From Actinomycetes bacterium (lineage in GTDB: Bacteria > Actinomycetota > Acidimicrobiia > Acidimicrobiales > RAAP-2), in contig JAKBNL010000014.1 in assembly GCA_021831035.1 (NCBI GenBank), positions 1 through 64,000 of the forward strand: a stretch of 64,000 nt of DNA, written 5' to 3'. Position numbers and translations under genes: made by a program. Below, piece after piece: positions 1-7,613 of the stretch. Under the pieces are notes generated by a model. The model did not search any database, was not told where the DNA came from, and worked only from the letters and a program-made list of their open reading frames with translations. Position 1 is the stretch's first letter; the number at the start of each line of letters is the position of its first letter.

Positions 1-1004
1 TGACGCAGGAGGCCGTTGGTGTTCTCGTTCGAGCCGCGCTGCCAGGGGCTGTGAGGGTCGCAGAAGTAAATCTGGATCCCGGTGTCGACAGTGAAGGACG
101 CGTGCCGGTGCATCTCCTTGCCCTGGTCCCAGGTGATCGATTGAACGAGCTCGCGGGGCAGTCGGCGAATCGCGCGGCGCATGGCGGCGTCGACTTGGAT
201 CGGCAACCGCCCATCGGGCAGGTGCAGCAGCATCACGTAGCGAGTCGAGCGCTCGACCAACGTCCCGACGGCGGACTCGGCGTTCTTGCCGATGATGAGG
301 TCTCCCTCCCAGTGTCCCGGCAGCGCCCGGTCGGCGACCTCGGCGGGTCGTTCCGAGATTGAGACCATGCCGGGGATCCGCCCCCGGGACTCGACCCGGC
401 CGCGAGGACGGCGCTGAACCCGTCCCGAGCGCAAGCACCGGGCAAGTTCGCGCTTCAGCTCGCCTCGGCCCTGGACGAAGAGGGTGGTGTAGATGGTCTC
501 GTGGCTCACGTGCATGGTGGGGTCGTCGGGAAACTCCCGTCGAAGTCGCTGGGCGATCTCCTGGGGCGACCACCACTGTCGCAGACCCTTCGTCACCCAG
601 GCGGCGAGGGCCGGATCCTCGAGCTTGCGGGGTTTTGGGCGCAGTGAGCGCTGGTGGGCCCGTTCGTGGGATCGCCAGGCCCGATAGCCGCCGCGTCCTC
701 CGTTGGCTGCCACCTCCCGGGAGACGGTGCTGACGGATCGCCCCAGGGAGGCCGCGATGGCGCTGATCCTCTCACCTCGGCGAAGCGCCAGGGAGATCTC
801 CTCGCGCTCGGCCAGAGTCAGCCGCCCGGGTCCCGGAGTCCAGGAGAAGGGTCTGACCACCCGCGTTGGTCGCTTCATGATCGCGTTCCACGCCGTCTGC
901 TGGGACGCGTCGATCTGCTCGCCGATCTCTCGGAAGTTCAGACCCTTCGCCTTCAACCGCAACGCCAGCGCGCGCTGCTCAGCCGTCAGGTGTGGCTTGC
1001 CCAC
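1..1004 (-). CDS. IS30-family transposase (3' end outside window)
   Basis: DDE transposase that cuts and joins the ends of its insertion sequence. Reading from GTG at 1004, one uninterrupted frame runs off the left edge after about 334 codons. It shows an N-terminal helix-turn-helix region (TAEQRALALRLKAKGLNFRE), a second HTH (SAIAASLGRSVSTVSREV), and the IS30 catalytic core with GHWEGDLIIGK (first Asp), TWDQGKEM (second Asp) and CDPHSPWQRGSNENTNG leading to the Glu. The start is set by a strong Shine-Dalgarno GAGGAGGA placed a few bases upstream. No internal stop or frameshift is visible, so the element may still be functional if its left part is intact. The family assignment is secure; activity is inferred. 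Confidence 0.95.
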   Translation of the reverse strand, partial: MGKPHLTAEQRALALRLKAKGLNFREIGEQIDASQQTAWNAIMKRPTRVVRPFSWTPGPGRLTLAEREEISLALRRGERISAIAASLGRSVSTVSREVAANGGRGGYRAWRSHERAHQRSLRPKPRKLEDPALAAWVTKGLRQWWSPQEIAQRLRREFPDDPTMHVSHETIYTTLFVQGRGELKRELARCLRSGRVQRRPRGRVESRGRIPGMVSISERPAEVADRALPGHWEGDLIIGKNAESAVGTLVERSTRYVMLLHLPDGRLPIQVDAAMRRAIRRLPRELVQSITWDQGKEMHRHASFTVDTGIQIYFCDPHSPWQRGSNENTNGLLR

Positions 1005-1072
1005 TTCGTCCTCCTCGATGAACTCAACCTGTCTCGCTCACCGAAGACTTGCGCACACCGGTTGAATCCGCC
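1..1072 (-). mobile_element. IS30-family insertion sequence, right part
   Basis: The transposase gene plus about 65 bases upstream of it. The exact terminal inverted repeat cannot be fixed because the other end is outside the window. The border is placed near 1060-1075 because the reading frame of the interrupted gene on the plus strand resumes there, just after an in-frame stop at 1063-1065. Confidence 0.7.
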
Positions 1073-1554
1073 GGCCAGAAAACGTCGTCCACCTGATGAA
1101 GTGGAAGGAGCAGAACAGAAACCTCGGCGGCGCGCGATGGGCCGCCGCCGTGCCCACCCGCGTCTTCAATGACGCCCGCGCAGCCACCTCCTTCGCCGAC
1201 GATGACGTAGCCAAGCTCTTCGCCGAGATTAACGGGCACCTCAAGGCGGCGAACCTGAACAAGACCGACGCGTTGAACTGGCCTGTATTCATGTGCCACA
1301 TCGCGCGTCCACTGGACGTCCCGATCTACGACGTGAACGTGTGGGTCGCCTGGGGCGTGCTGGCCGAATGGATGACTCCAGATCTCTTGCGGCTCAGGCC
1401 GACGGAGTTCAGCACCTACCTGGAGTACCGCGACTGGTTCAACGACCTCGTGACACGGCACGGCGTTGACCACCGGGAGCTCGACCGCGCTCTGATGGCG
1501 TTTGGACAGTTCGTCACGAGCCCGCTGGGTAGGGCGCTGATGCCCATTCGATAG
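1066..1554 (+). pseudogene. Hypothetical protein, 5' end removed by IS30 insertion
   Basis: The C-terminal about 160 codons of an unrecognised protein. The open frame begins at 1066 right at the IS border, and coding-like residues (PENVVHLMKWKEQNRN) already precede the first ATG at 1096, which suggests that the original start lay on the other side of the insertion. The remaining protein is soluble, helix-rich and acidic/aromatic (WPVFMCHIARPLDVPIYD, then EYRDWFNDLVTRHG). It ends at 1554, nine bases from the convergent gene. Translation from ATG 1096 (152 residues) is possible, so it could also be a small intact gene; I cannot name a family. Confidence 0.6.
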
Positions 1555-1562
1555 GTGCCTCC

Positions 1563-1994
1563 CTACAGGCTCCCCTCGTCGACCACTCGCGACGCCAGTC
1601 TCGCCGGAACGCCAAGCTGTGGGAGGAGCGAATCCGGCCTCTCCCCGTCTGGGGCGTGCGCCAGCTCGACGAGAGGTGGGTGCACCCGCTTGGTCTCGCT
1701 CAGCCAGGACCACAACACGAGATCACCCTCGGGCGCCGGAGTGCGACCCCGCAGCTTCGCCGCCAGAGTCTCGGGCCGCTCTCCCAACACCTTGGCCAAG
1801 TCGCTTATCGAGTAGCGCCCCCGCCGCAGCATCCGGTCGATGCCGAGAGACTGCATGTGCTGATCGATCGAGCGGCTCAGCCGCACGGCCTCGTCAAGGC
1901 TCTTCGCGTAGCGCCACGTCACGTTGATCTCGCGCCCGAAATCGGCCGGGTGTGTCAGCAGATCGCGCGGCGCGAACGAACTTTGGTGAGTCAT
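1563..1994 (-). CDS. Small hypothetical protein with XRE-like helix-turn-helix
   Basis: A 143-residue soluble protein. Residues about 63-95 (SISDLAKVLGERPETLAAKL) have the spacing of a helix-turn-helix, followed by an aromatic stretch GDLVLWSWLSE; the rest has no recognised domain. It reads from ATG at 1994 without an obvious ribosome binding site, and its upstream region runs within 50 bases into the IS21-like repeat block, so its native promoter may have been replaced. It is convergent with the truncated gene ending at 1554, so the two are not a cotranscribed toxin-antitoxin pair. A regulator is a reasonable guess; function unknown. Confidence 0.6.
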   Translation of the reverse strand: MTHQSSFAPRDLLTHPADFGREINVTWRYAKSLDEAVRLSRSIDQHMQSLGIDRMLRRGRYSISDLAKVLGERPETLAAKLRGRTPAPEGDLVLWSWLSETKRVHPPLVELAHAPDGERPDSLLPQLGVPARLASRVVDEGSL

Positions 1995-2043
1995 GCCGGA
2001 CGCGGCACGGCGGCCCCCCGCAGGGAGCCGCCGCCCGGTTCGA

Positions 2044-2125
2044 TGTCACCTCGTGAGAAGTCCGGTGTCACTTTGTGAGAAAACCCATGTCACTTGATGA
2101 GATTTCGCCTTGTCACTTGGTGAGA
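2044..2125 (+). repeat. Four 15-bp direct repeats, probable IS21-type element end
   Basis: Units at 2044-2058, 2066-2080, 2088-2102 and 2111-2125 follow TGTCACYTNRTGAGA with period 22, 22 and 23 bp. Serial copies of a TGTCA-starting motif with about two-turn spacing resemble the multiple transposase-binding sites at IS21-family termini. No istA/istB gene lies on either side, so this would be a solitary remnant. It abuts the 3' end of nrdJ (stop at 2133). The repeats are directly visible; the IS21 link is inference. Confidence 0.6.
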
Positions 2126-2132
2126 GTTCACA

Positions 2133-4997
2133 TCACGAGCAGCCGCTGGTCGCCCCACAGCTCGAGCAGACGTAGCACGACCCGGCGCGCTGCATCTGAT
2201 TTCCGCAGGCGTAGCAGAGGGGCGCGTCGCGCTGCTCGGAGCGCGCGATCAGCCCCGGCGTCGGGCCCGACGTCTTGGGGGTCGCCGGCGGCGCGACCCG
2301 CTCGGCCGGCTTCTCGGTGACCTCGAGCAGCGTGGGCTGGGCCAGCGGCTCGTCGGGGGTTGCCTGCTCGGCCACGGTCGGCAGCGTGGGCTGGATCCGC
2401 TCGCTCGTCGAGAGAACGCCGAGCTCCTCGCGCTCGGCGAGCGAGAGGTAGTCGAGCGCGAGACGGCGGAAGATGTAGTCCACCAGCGAGGTCGCGATGC
2501 GCAGGTCGGCGTCGTCGGTCATCCCCGACGGCTCGAACTTCATGTTCGCGAACTGGCGCACGTAGGTGCGCAGCGGCACGCCGTGCTGGAGGCCAAGGCT
2601 GATCGAGATCGAGAAGGCGTCCATGATCCCGGCCAGCGTCGAGCCCTGCTTGGCGACCTTGATGAAGACCTCGCCCGGGCGGCCGTCCTCGTACTCGCCG
2701 ACCGTGACGTAGCCCTCGCAGTCGGCCACGCGGAAGGCGAAGGTCGACGACGTGCGCCGGCGCGGCAGGCGCTCGCGCACCGCGCCCACCACTACCGAGG
2801 GGCTCTCGTGGCGCGCGGCCAGCGCCGCCTCGAGCTCGGCGACCCTGCCGTAGAGGGAGACGACCTCGGACTCGCTCACGCCGCCGAGGGTCCCCGGGGC
2901 GGGCGCGTCGTCCTTCTTCGCCGTGGAGAGCGGCTGGCCGACCTTGCAGTTGTCGCGGTAGATGGCGACGGCCTTGATCCCGAGCCGCCACGACTCGAGG
3001 TGCAGGTCGGCCACGTCGTCCACGGTCGCGTCCTCGGGCATGTTGACCGTCTTCGAGATCGCCCCGGAGATGAAGGGCTGGACCGCGCCCATCATCTTGA
3101 CGTGACCGAGGTAGTGGATCGTGTTGTCGCCCATCGAGCAGGCGAAGACCGGCAGGTGCTCGGACCTGAGGGCGGGCGCGCCCACGATCGACTTGTTCTC
3201 GTCGATGTAGGCGACGATCCCCGCGACCTCGTCGGGTGAGTAGCCGAGCGAGGCCAGGGCCCGCGGCACCGTCTGGTTGACGATGGCCATGTTGCCCCCG
3301 CCCACGAGCTTCTTGAACTTCACCAGGCCGAGGTCGGGCTCGATGCCGGTGGTGTCGCAGTCCATGAGCAGGCCGATCGTCCCGGTGGGGGCGAGCACCG
3401 AGGCCTGGGCGTTACGCACGCCGTGGCGGCTCCCGAGGTCGACCGCGTCCTCCCAGGCGCGCTGGGCGGCCTGGAGGAGCTCGGCCGGCGCGAGATGCTC
3501 GTCGATGCGGTAGGCCGCGTCCCGGTGCATGCGCAGCACGTCGAGCATCGGCTGAGCGTTCTCGGCGAAGCCCTCGTGGGGGCCCATGCGCCCGGCCGTG
3601 CGCGCACTCACCGCGTAGGCGTAGCCGGTCATGAGCGCCGTGATCGCCGCGGCCCAGGCCCGGCCGGCGTCGGAGTCGTAGGCGTGGCCCGAGGCCATGA
3701 GCAACGCCCCCAGGTTGGCGTAGCCCAGGCCGAGCTGGCGGAACCGACGGGAGTTCTCGCCGATCCTCTCGGTCGGGTAGTCGGCGAAGCCGACCAGGAT
3801 CTCCTGGGCGGTGAAGACGACGTCGATGGCGGCCTTGAAGGCCTCGACGTCGAAGCGGCCGTCGTCGTGGAGGAACTTCATCAGGTTGAGGCTCGCGAGG
3901 TTGCACGCCGAGTTGTCGATGTGCATGTACTCCGAGCAGGGGTTCGACCCGTTGATTCGCGCGGTGTTGGGCGAGGTGTGCCACTTGTTGATCGTCGTGT
4001 CGAACTGCAGACCGGGGTCGGCGCACTCCCAGGCCGCCTGGGCGATCTGGCGCCACAGGTCGCGGGCCCTGACGGTGCGCACGACGCCCCCGCCGTGGCG
4101 GGCCGTGAGCGCCCAGTCGGCGTCGGCGATCACGGCCTCCATGAAGGCGTCCGAGACGCGCACCGAGTTGTTGGCGTTCTGGTACTGGACCGACGTGATG
4201 TCCTTGCCGTCGAGGTCCATGTCGAAGCCGGCGTCGCGCAGGACGCGGGCCTTCTGCTCCTCGCGGGCCTTGCACCAGACGAACTCCTCGACGTCGGGGT
4301 GGTCGACGTCGAGGATGACCATCTTCGCCGCACGCCGGGTCTTGCCACCGGACTTGATCGTGCCGGCCGAGGCGTCGGCCCCGCGCATGAACGAGACCGG
4401 CCCGCTCGCCGTGCCGCCGCCCTCGAGGGGCTCGTAGCTCGAGCGGATGCGCGAGAGGTTCACCCCGGCGCCCGAGCCGCCCTTGAAGATGATCCCCTCC
4501 TCGGTGTACCAGTTGAGGATCGAGCGCATCGAGTCCTCGACCGCGAGGATGAAGCACGCGCTGGCCTGCTGGGGGACGCCCCTCACGCCGATGTTGAACC
4601 ACACCGGTGAGTTGAAGGCCGCCTTCTGGGTCACCAGGAGGTGCTTGAGCTCGGCCCGGAAGGCCTCGGACTCCTCCTCGTCGGCGAAGTAGTCGCCCTC
4701 GACGCCCCAGGCGGTGATGGTGTCGACGATCCGGTCGACGACCTGCTTGAGCGAGGTCTCGCGCTCGGGGGTCCCCAGGGAGCCGCGGAAGTACTTCTGG
4801 GCGAGGATGTTGGTCGCGTTCATCGACCACGAGGCGGGCACCTCGACGCCGAGCTGCTCGAAGGCCACCGACCCGTCGCGGAAGTTGGTGATGCGCGCGT
4901 CGCGCCTCTCCCAGATGATCTCGTCGTAGGGGTGGCGGTCCTCGGTGGTGAAGTACCGGCGGATGCCGATCCCCAGGCGCTGCGGTGCGATGGCCAT
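2133..4997 (-). CDS. nrdJ: Class II (adenosylcobalamin-dependent) ribonucleotide reductase
   Basis: Reduces ribonucleotides to deoxyribonucleotides with a B12-generated thiyl radical, independent of oxygen. Numbered from ATG 4997 (954 residues), the core has the first redox cysteine about C148 (QQASACFI), the radical site NPCSEY with C354 and E356, the partner cysteine C365 (NSACNLASLNL), and the phosphate loop LAPTGTIG. The C-terminus carries a linker and a zinc-ribbon-like tail (CYACGN, CYVCSSCG) that holds the regenerating cysteines. ATG 4997 is preferred because GGGAGAAGAGAGA precedes it; GTG 5027 would add ten residues. No intein is seen. Upstream are two NrdR boxes. The gene ends directly against the IS21-like repeats, but the C-terminus looks complete. 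Confidence 0.97.
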   Translation of the reverse strand: MAIAPQRLGIGIRRYFTTEDRHPYDEIIWERRDARITNFRDGSVAFEQLGVEVPASWSMNATNILAQKYFRGSLGTPERETSLKQVVDRIVDTITAWGVEGDYFADEEESEAFRAELKHLLVTQKAAFNSPVWFNIGVRGVPQQASACFILAVEDSMRSILNWYTEEGIIFKGGSGAGVNLSRIRSSYEPLEGGGTASGPVSFMRGADASAGTIKSGGKTRRAAKMVILDVDHPDVEEFVWCKAREEQKARVLRDAGFDMDLDGKDITSVQYQNANNSVRVSDAFMEAVIADADWALTARHGGGVVRTVRARDLWRQIAQAAWECADPGLQFDTTINKWHTSPNTARINGSNPCSEYMHIDNSACNLASLNLMKFLHDDGRFDVEAFKAAIDVVFTAQEILVGFADYPTERIGENSRRFRQLGLGYANLGALLMASGHAYDSDAGRAWAAAITALMTGYAYAVSARTAGRMGPHEGFAENAQPMLDVLRMHRDAAYRIDEHLAPAELLQAAQRAWEDAVDLGSRHGVRNAQASVLAPTGTIGLLMDCDTTGIEPDLGLVKFKKLVGGGNMAIVNQTVPRALASLGYSPDEVAGIVAYIDENKSIVGAPALRSEHLPVFACSMGDNTIHYLGHVKMMGAVQPFISGAISKTVNMPEDATVDDVADLHLESWRLGIKAVAIYRDNCKVGQPLSTAKKDDAPAPGTLGGVSESEVVSLYGRVAELEAALAARHESPSVVVGAVRERLPRRRTSSTFAFRVADCEGYVTVGEYEDGRPGEVFIKVAKQGSTLAGIMDAFSISISLGLQHGVPLRTYVRQFANMKFEPSGMTDDADLRIATSLVDYIFRRLALDYLSLAEREELGVLSTSERIQPTLPTVAEQATPDEPLAQPTLLEVTEKPAERVAPPATPKTSGPTPGLIARSEQRDAPLCYACGNQMQRAGSCYVCSSCGATSGCS

Positions 4998-5062
4998 TCT
5001 CTCTTCTCCCGTCGTCGGATCCGACACTGCGAGCGTCCCCCGACGTCCTGGGTGGGGGAACC

Positions 5063-5093
5063 ATTCTACCGGTCACGTCCCCCCGAGCCACAA
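5063..5093 (-). promoter_or_regulatory. Probable nrdJ promoter
   Basis: On the minus strand TAGAAT (5063-5068) is a good -10 hexamer and TTGTGG (5088-5093), 19 bases upstream, can serve as a -35. The -35 lies inside NrdR box 1, which fits repression by steric block. Predicted leader about 60 nt with a Shine-Dalgarno before ATG 4997. Confidence 0.5.
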
Positions 5094-5134
5094 GATGTAG
5101 TGGTTGTCCACCACCTCGTCGCAAGATGCTGTGT
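5088..5134 (-). promoter_or_regulatory. Tandem NrdR boxes controlling nrdJ
   Basis: Two 16-bp imperfect palindromes, CCACAAGATGTAGTGG (5088-5103) and TCGCAAGATGCTGTGT (5119-5134), match the NrdR box pattern acaCwAtATaTwGtgT. They start 31 bp apart, three helical turns, the spacing known for NrdR pairs. NrdR is the ATP-cone repressor of ribonucleotide reductase genes; nrdR itself is not in this window. Confidence 0.8.
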
Positions 5135-5156
5135 CATTACAGCACTGTAATTACAC
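5131..5156. promoter_or_regulatory. 26-bp near-perfect palindrome between nrdJ and glpK
   Basis: GTGTcATTACAG CA CTGTAATtACAC: 11 of 13 base pairs match across the dyad. The palindrome is AT-rich in a very GC-rich setting and overlaps the last four bases of NrdR box 2. It looks like a dimeric repressor operator, but matches no site I can name. It may act on nrdJ, on glpK (start 5247), or both. Confidence 0.6.
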
Positions 5157-5234
5157 GGTGTCAACTACTTTCCTGAACACATTCTCACTCCCCCAGCCCA
5201 TCGGTCGCTCCCCGCGGGGGGGCCGCCGGTTCCC

Positions 5235-5240
5235 TAGTCT
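5235..5240 (+). promoter_or_regulatory. -10 hexamer of leaderless glpK transcript
   Basis: TAGTCT with exactly 6 bases to GTG 5247. There is no Shine-Dalgarno in between, so the mRNA probably starts at the GTG itself. Confidence 0.6.
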
Positions 5241-5246
5241 TCGGCT

Positions 5247-6725
5247 GTGCGCATCGTCCTCGCCCTCGACGCCGGGACCTCGGGGGTGCGCGCCGTCGCC
5301 TTCTCACCCACGCTCGAGCCCCTCGACGAGGCCCACCGCGACCTGCCCGTCGCCTACCCGCGCCCCGGCGAGGTCGAGCAGGACCCCGCGACCATCGCCA
5401 CCCTCGCCCGCGACGTGCTCGCCGAGGTGGCCCGGCGCCGACGCGGCGCCGGCGACGAGGTCGTGGCCGTCGGGATAACCAACCAGCGCGAGACGACCGT
5501 CGCCTTCGACCGGGCGAGCGGACGGCCCCTCGCCCCGGCGCTCGTCTGGCAGGACCGGCGCACCGAGCCGACCTGCGCCGCCCTACGCGCGGCCGGGCAC
5601 GAGCCCGCGCTGCGCGCCGCCACCGGGCTCGTCCTCGACCCCTACTTCTCGGCGACCAAGATGGCCTGGCTGGCCGAGCACGGCGCGGGCGACCACGCCC
5701 GCGACCCGGTCTACGCCACCGTCGACACCTGGCTCGTCTGGACCCTCACCGGTGGGCCCGACGGGGGGGCCCTCGTCACCGAGCCCTCGAACGCCTCGCG
5801 CACGGCGCTGTTCGACCTCACGACCCTCGACTGGTCGCCGGCCCTGGCCGGGCTGTTCGACGTCGACGCGTCGCGCCTGGCGAGCGTGCGCCCCTCGGCG
5901 GGGCTCTTCGGCGAGGTCGACGCCGAGGCCGTCGCCGAGCTCGCGGGCGTGCCGATCACCGGGGTGCTCGGCGATCAGCAGGCCGCACTCCTCGGCCAGG
6001 CCTGCGTCGCGCCCGGGCAGGTGAAGGCGACCTACGGCACCGGCGCCTTCGTTCTCGCCCACGCCGGCGCCGACGTGCCGACCCCGGCCGAGGGCCTCCT
6101 CACGACGGTCGCCTGGGACCTCGGGGCCCTGGGACCGGCCCACTACGCCTACGAGGGCTCGGCCTTCGTCGCCGGGGCCGCCCTCACCTGGCTCGCCGAG
6201 GTCGGCCTCGTCGACTCGGTCGGCGAGGTCGAGCCCCTGGCGCGCTCGGTCGTTGACGCCGGCGGCGTGCGGGTGGTGCCCGCCCTCACCGGGCTCGGCT
6301 CGCCCTTTTGGAACCCCGAGGCCCGCGGCACCATCACCGGGCTCAGCCGGGGTACGGGTCGCGCGCAGATCGCCCGGGCCCTGGTCGAGGCGCTGGCCTT
6401 CCAGGTGCGCGCGATGACCGACGCCTTCGCCGAGGCCGGCGTGGCGCTGGCCGAGCTGCGCGCCGACGGCGGCGCGGCGGTGATGGACCTGCTGCTCGAG
6501 CTCCAGGCGGACGCCTCGCGGCTGCCCGTGGCGCGCTCGGCCACCCTCGAGGCGACCGCGCGCGGCGCGGCCAGCGTGGCCGCCCTCGGGGCGGGCCTCG
6601 TCGACTCCCTCGAGGAGCTGGCCGACCTGTGGCGACCCGCGCGGCGCTTCGCGCCGCGCCCGGACGGTCTCGAGTCGCTCGAGGCCGCCTACGCCGCCTG
6701 GCGACGAGAGGCGCTACGCGCCTAG
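5247..6725 (+). CDS. glpK: Glycerol kinase (FGGY family)
   Basis: Phosphorylates glycerol to sn-glycerol 3-phosphate with ATP in the cytoplasm. It has 492 residues, normal for the family. The N-terminal phosphate loop reads LALDAGTSGVRA. All glycerol contacts known from the E. coli enzyme are present with an offset of two: R81-E82 (NQRET), W101, Y133, D243 and Q244 (LGDQQAALLGQ). That pattern distinguishes it from xylulokinase-like FGGY members. GTG start at 5247 is supported by the TAGTCT-N6-GTG arrangement. It is followed after 9 bases by an SMP-30 lactonase, probably the same transcript. No glpF or glpD lies nearby, so glycerol uptake must be encoded elsewhere. Confidence 0.92.
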   Translation: MRIVLALDAGTSGVRAVAFSPTLEPLDEAHRDLPVAYPRPGEVEQDPATIATLARDVLAEVARRRRGAGDEVVAVGITNQRETTVAFDRASGRPLAPALVWQDRRTEPTCAALRAAGHEPALRAATGLVLDPYFSATKMAWLAEHGAGDHARDPVYATVDTWLVWTLTGGPDGGALVTEPSNASRTALFDLTTLDWSPALAGLFDVDASRLASVRPSAGLFGEVDAEAVAELAGVPITGVLGDQQAALLGQACVAPGQVKATYGTGAFVLAHAGADVPTPAEGLLTTVAWDLGALGPAHYAYEGSAFVAGAALTWLAEVGLVDSVGEVEPLARSVVDAGGVRVVPALTGLGSPFWNPEARGTITGLSRGTGRAQIARALVEALAFQVRAMTDAFAEAGVALAELRADGGAAVMDLLLELQADASRLPVARSATLEATARGAASVAALGAGLVDSLEELADLWRPARRFAPRPDGLESLEAAYAAWRREALRA

Positions 6726-6734
6726 GGAGGGACG

Positions 6735-7613
6735 ATGCGCACCACGACGATCCTGCGCGAGGGGCTGGGTTTCGGGGAGGGGCCGCGCTGGCACGCCGGA
6801 CGGCTCTGGTACAGCGACTTCTACCGGCGCGCCGTCTACTCGATGGACCCGACGGGCGCCGACGAGCGTCTCGAGCTCGCGGTGCCCACCCAGCCCTCGG
6901 GGCTCGGCTGGACCCCCGAGGGCGACCTCGTCTACGCCTCGATGACCGACCACACCGTCCACCGGGTCGGCGCCGACGGCGACCGGGTGCTCGCCGACCT
7001 CTCCGCGCACTGCGGGTTCTGGCTGAACGACCTCTGTGTGGGCGCCGACGGCACCGTCTACGTCGGCGACTTCGGCTTCGACCTCGACGCCGACCTGGCC
7101 GAGCTCGGCCCGGTGGGGCTCTACGAGCGCGGGATCCCCACCACCTCGCTCGTCGTGCTCGCCCCCACCGGCGAGGTGCGCCAGGCGGTCGAGGAGATGA
7201 CCTTCCCCAACGGAACCGTCCTCACTCCCGACGGCGCCACCCTCGTCGTGGGCGAGACCCTGGCCTTTCGCCTGAGCGCCTTCGACGTCGCCCCCGACGG
7301 GACCCTCTCGAACCGGCGGGTCTTCGCCGCGCTCGATCTCGTCGCTACCGACGGGATGTGCCTCGACGCCGAGGGCGCGATCTGGCTCGCCGACGCGCTG
7401 CGCCCGCGGTGCCTGCGCGTCGCCGAGGGCGGTGAGGTGCTCGACGAGGTGACCTGCACCCAGAACGCCTTCGCCTGCATGCTCGGGGGCGAGGACCGCA
7501 CGACCCTCTACGTCATGACGGCGCCCACCTCGAGCCGCTTCGAGCTCGACGGGCACAGACTCGGGCGCGTCGAGGCCTGCGTCGTCGAGGTCCCCGGCGC
7601 GGGCCGGCCCTAG
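6735..7613 (+). CDS. SMP-30/gluconolactonase-family lactonase
   Basis: A 292-residue six-bladed beta-propeller hydrolase of the SMP-30/gluconolaconase/LRE group, which opens sugar lactones. The metal-binding pattern is visible: Glu in GLGFGEGPRWH near residue 16, Asn in FWLNDLCVG and in MTFPNGTVL, and Asp in VATDGMCLD. The start ATG 6735 has GGAGGG just upstream, inside the end of glpK context, so both genes are likely cotranscribed. It overlaps the convergent aminotransferase by four bases. Glucono-lactone is an attractive substrate because a glucose dehydrogenase is encoded at 20339-21436, but the true substrate cannot be read from sequence. Confidence 0.85.
   Translation: MRTTTILREGLGFGEGPRWHAGRLWYSDFYRRAVYSMDPTGADERLELAVPTQPSGLGWTPEGDLVYASMTDHTVHRVGADGDRVLADLSAHCGFWLNDLCVGADGTVYVGDFGFDLDADLAELGPVGLYERGIPTTSLVVLAPTGEVRQAVEEMTFPNGTVLTPDGATLVVGETLAFRLSAFDVAPDGTLSNRRVFAALDLVATDGMCLDAEGAIWLADALRPRCLRVAEGGEVLDEVTCTQNAFACMLGGEDRTTLYVMTAPTSSRFELDGHRLGRVEACVVEVPGAGRP

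Noticed and set aside
1066-1994. Toxin-antitoxin pair
   Set aside because: The two small genes are convergent, not cotranscribed, and the first is cut by IS30.
2133-4997. Intein in the ribonucleotide reductase
   Set aside because: The 954-residue length and continuous core motifs leave no room for an intein.
3412-5124. Long antisense open frame over nrdJ and similar long antisense frames over glpK, smc, recG and others
   Set aside because: They are Arg/Pro/Gly-rich products of high GC; the true frames show conserved motifs on the other frame or strand.
5028-5246. Cobalamin riboswitch upstream of nrdJ
   Set aside because: No B12-box-like sequence and too little structured leader; the region is filled with NrdR boxes and the palindrome.
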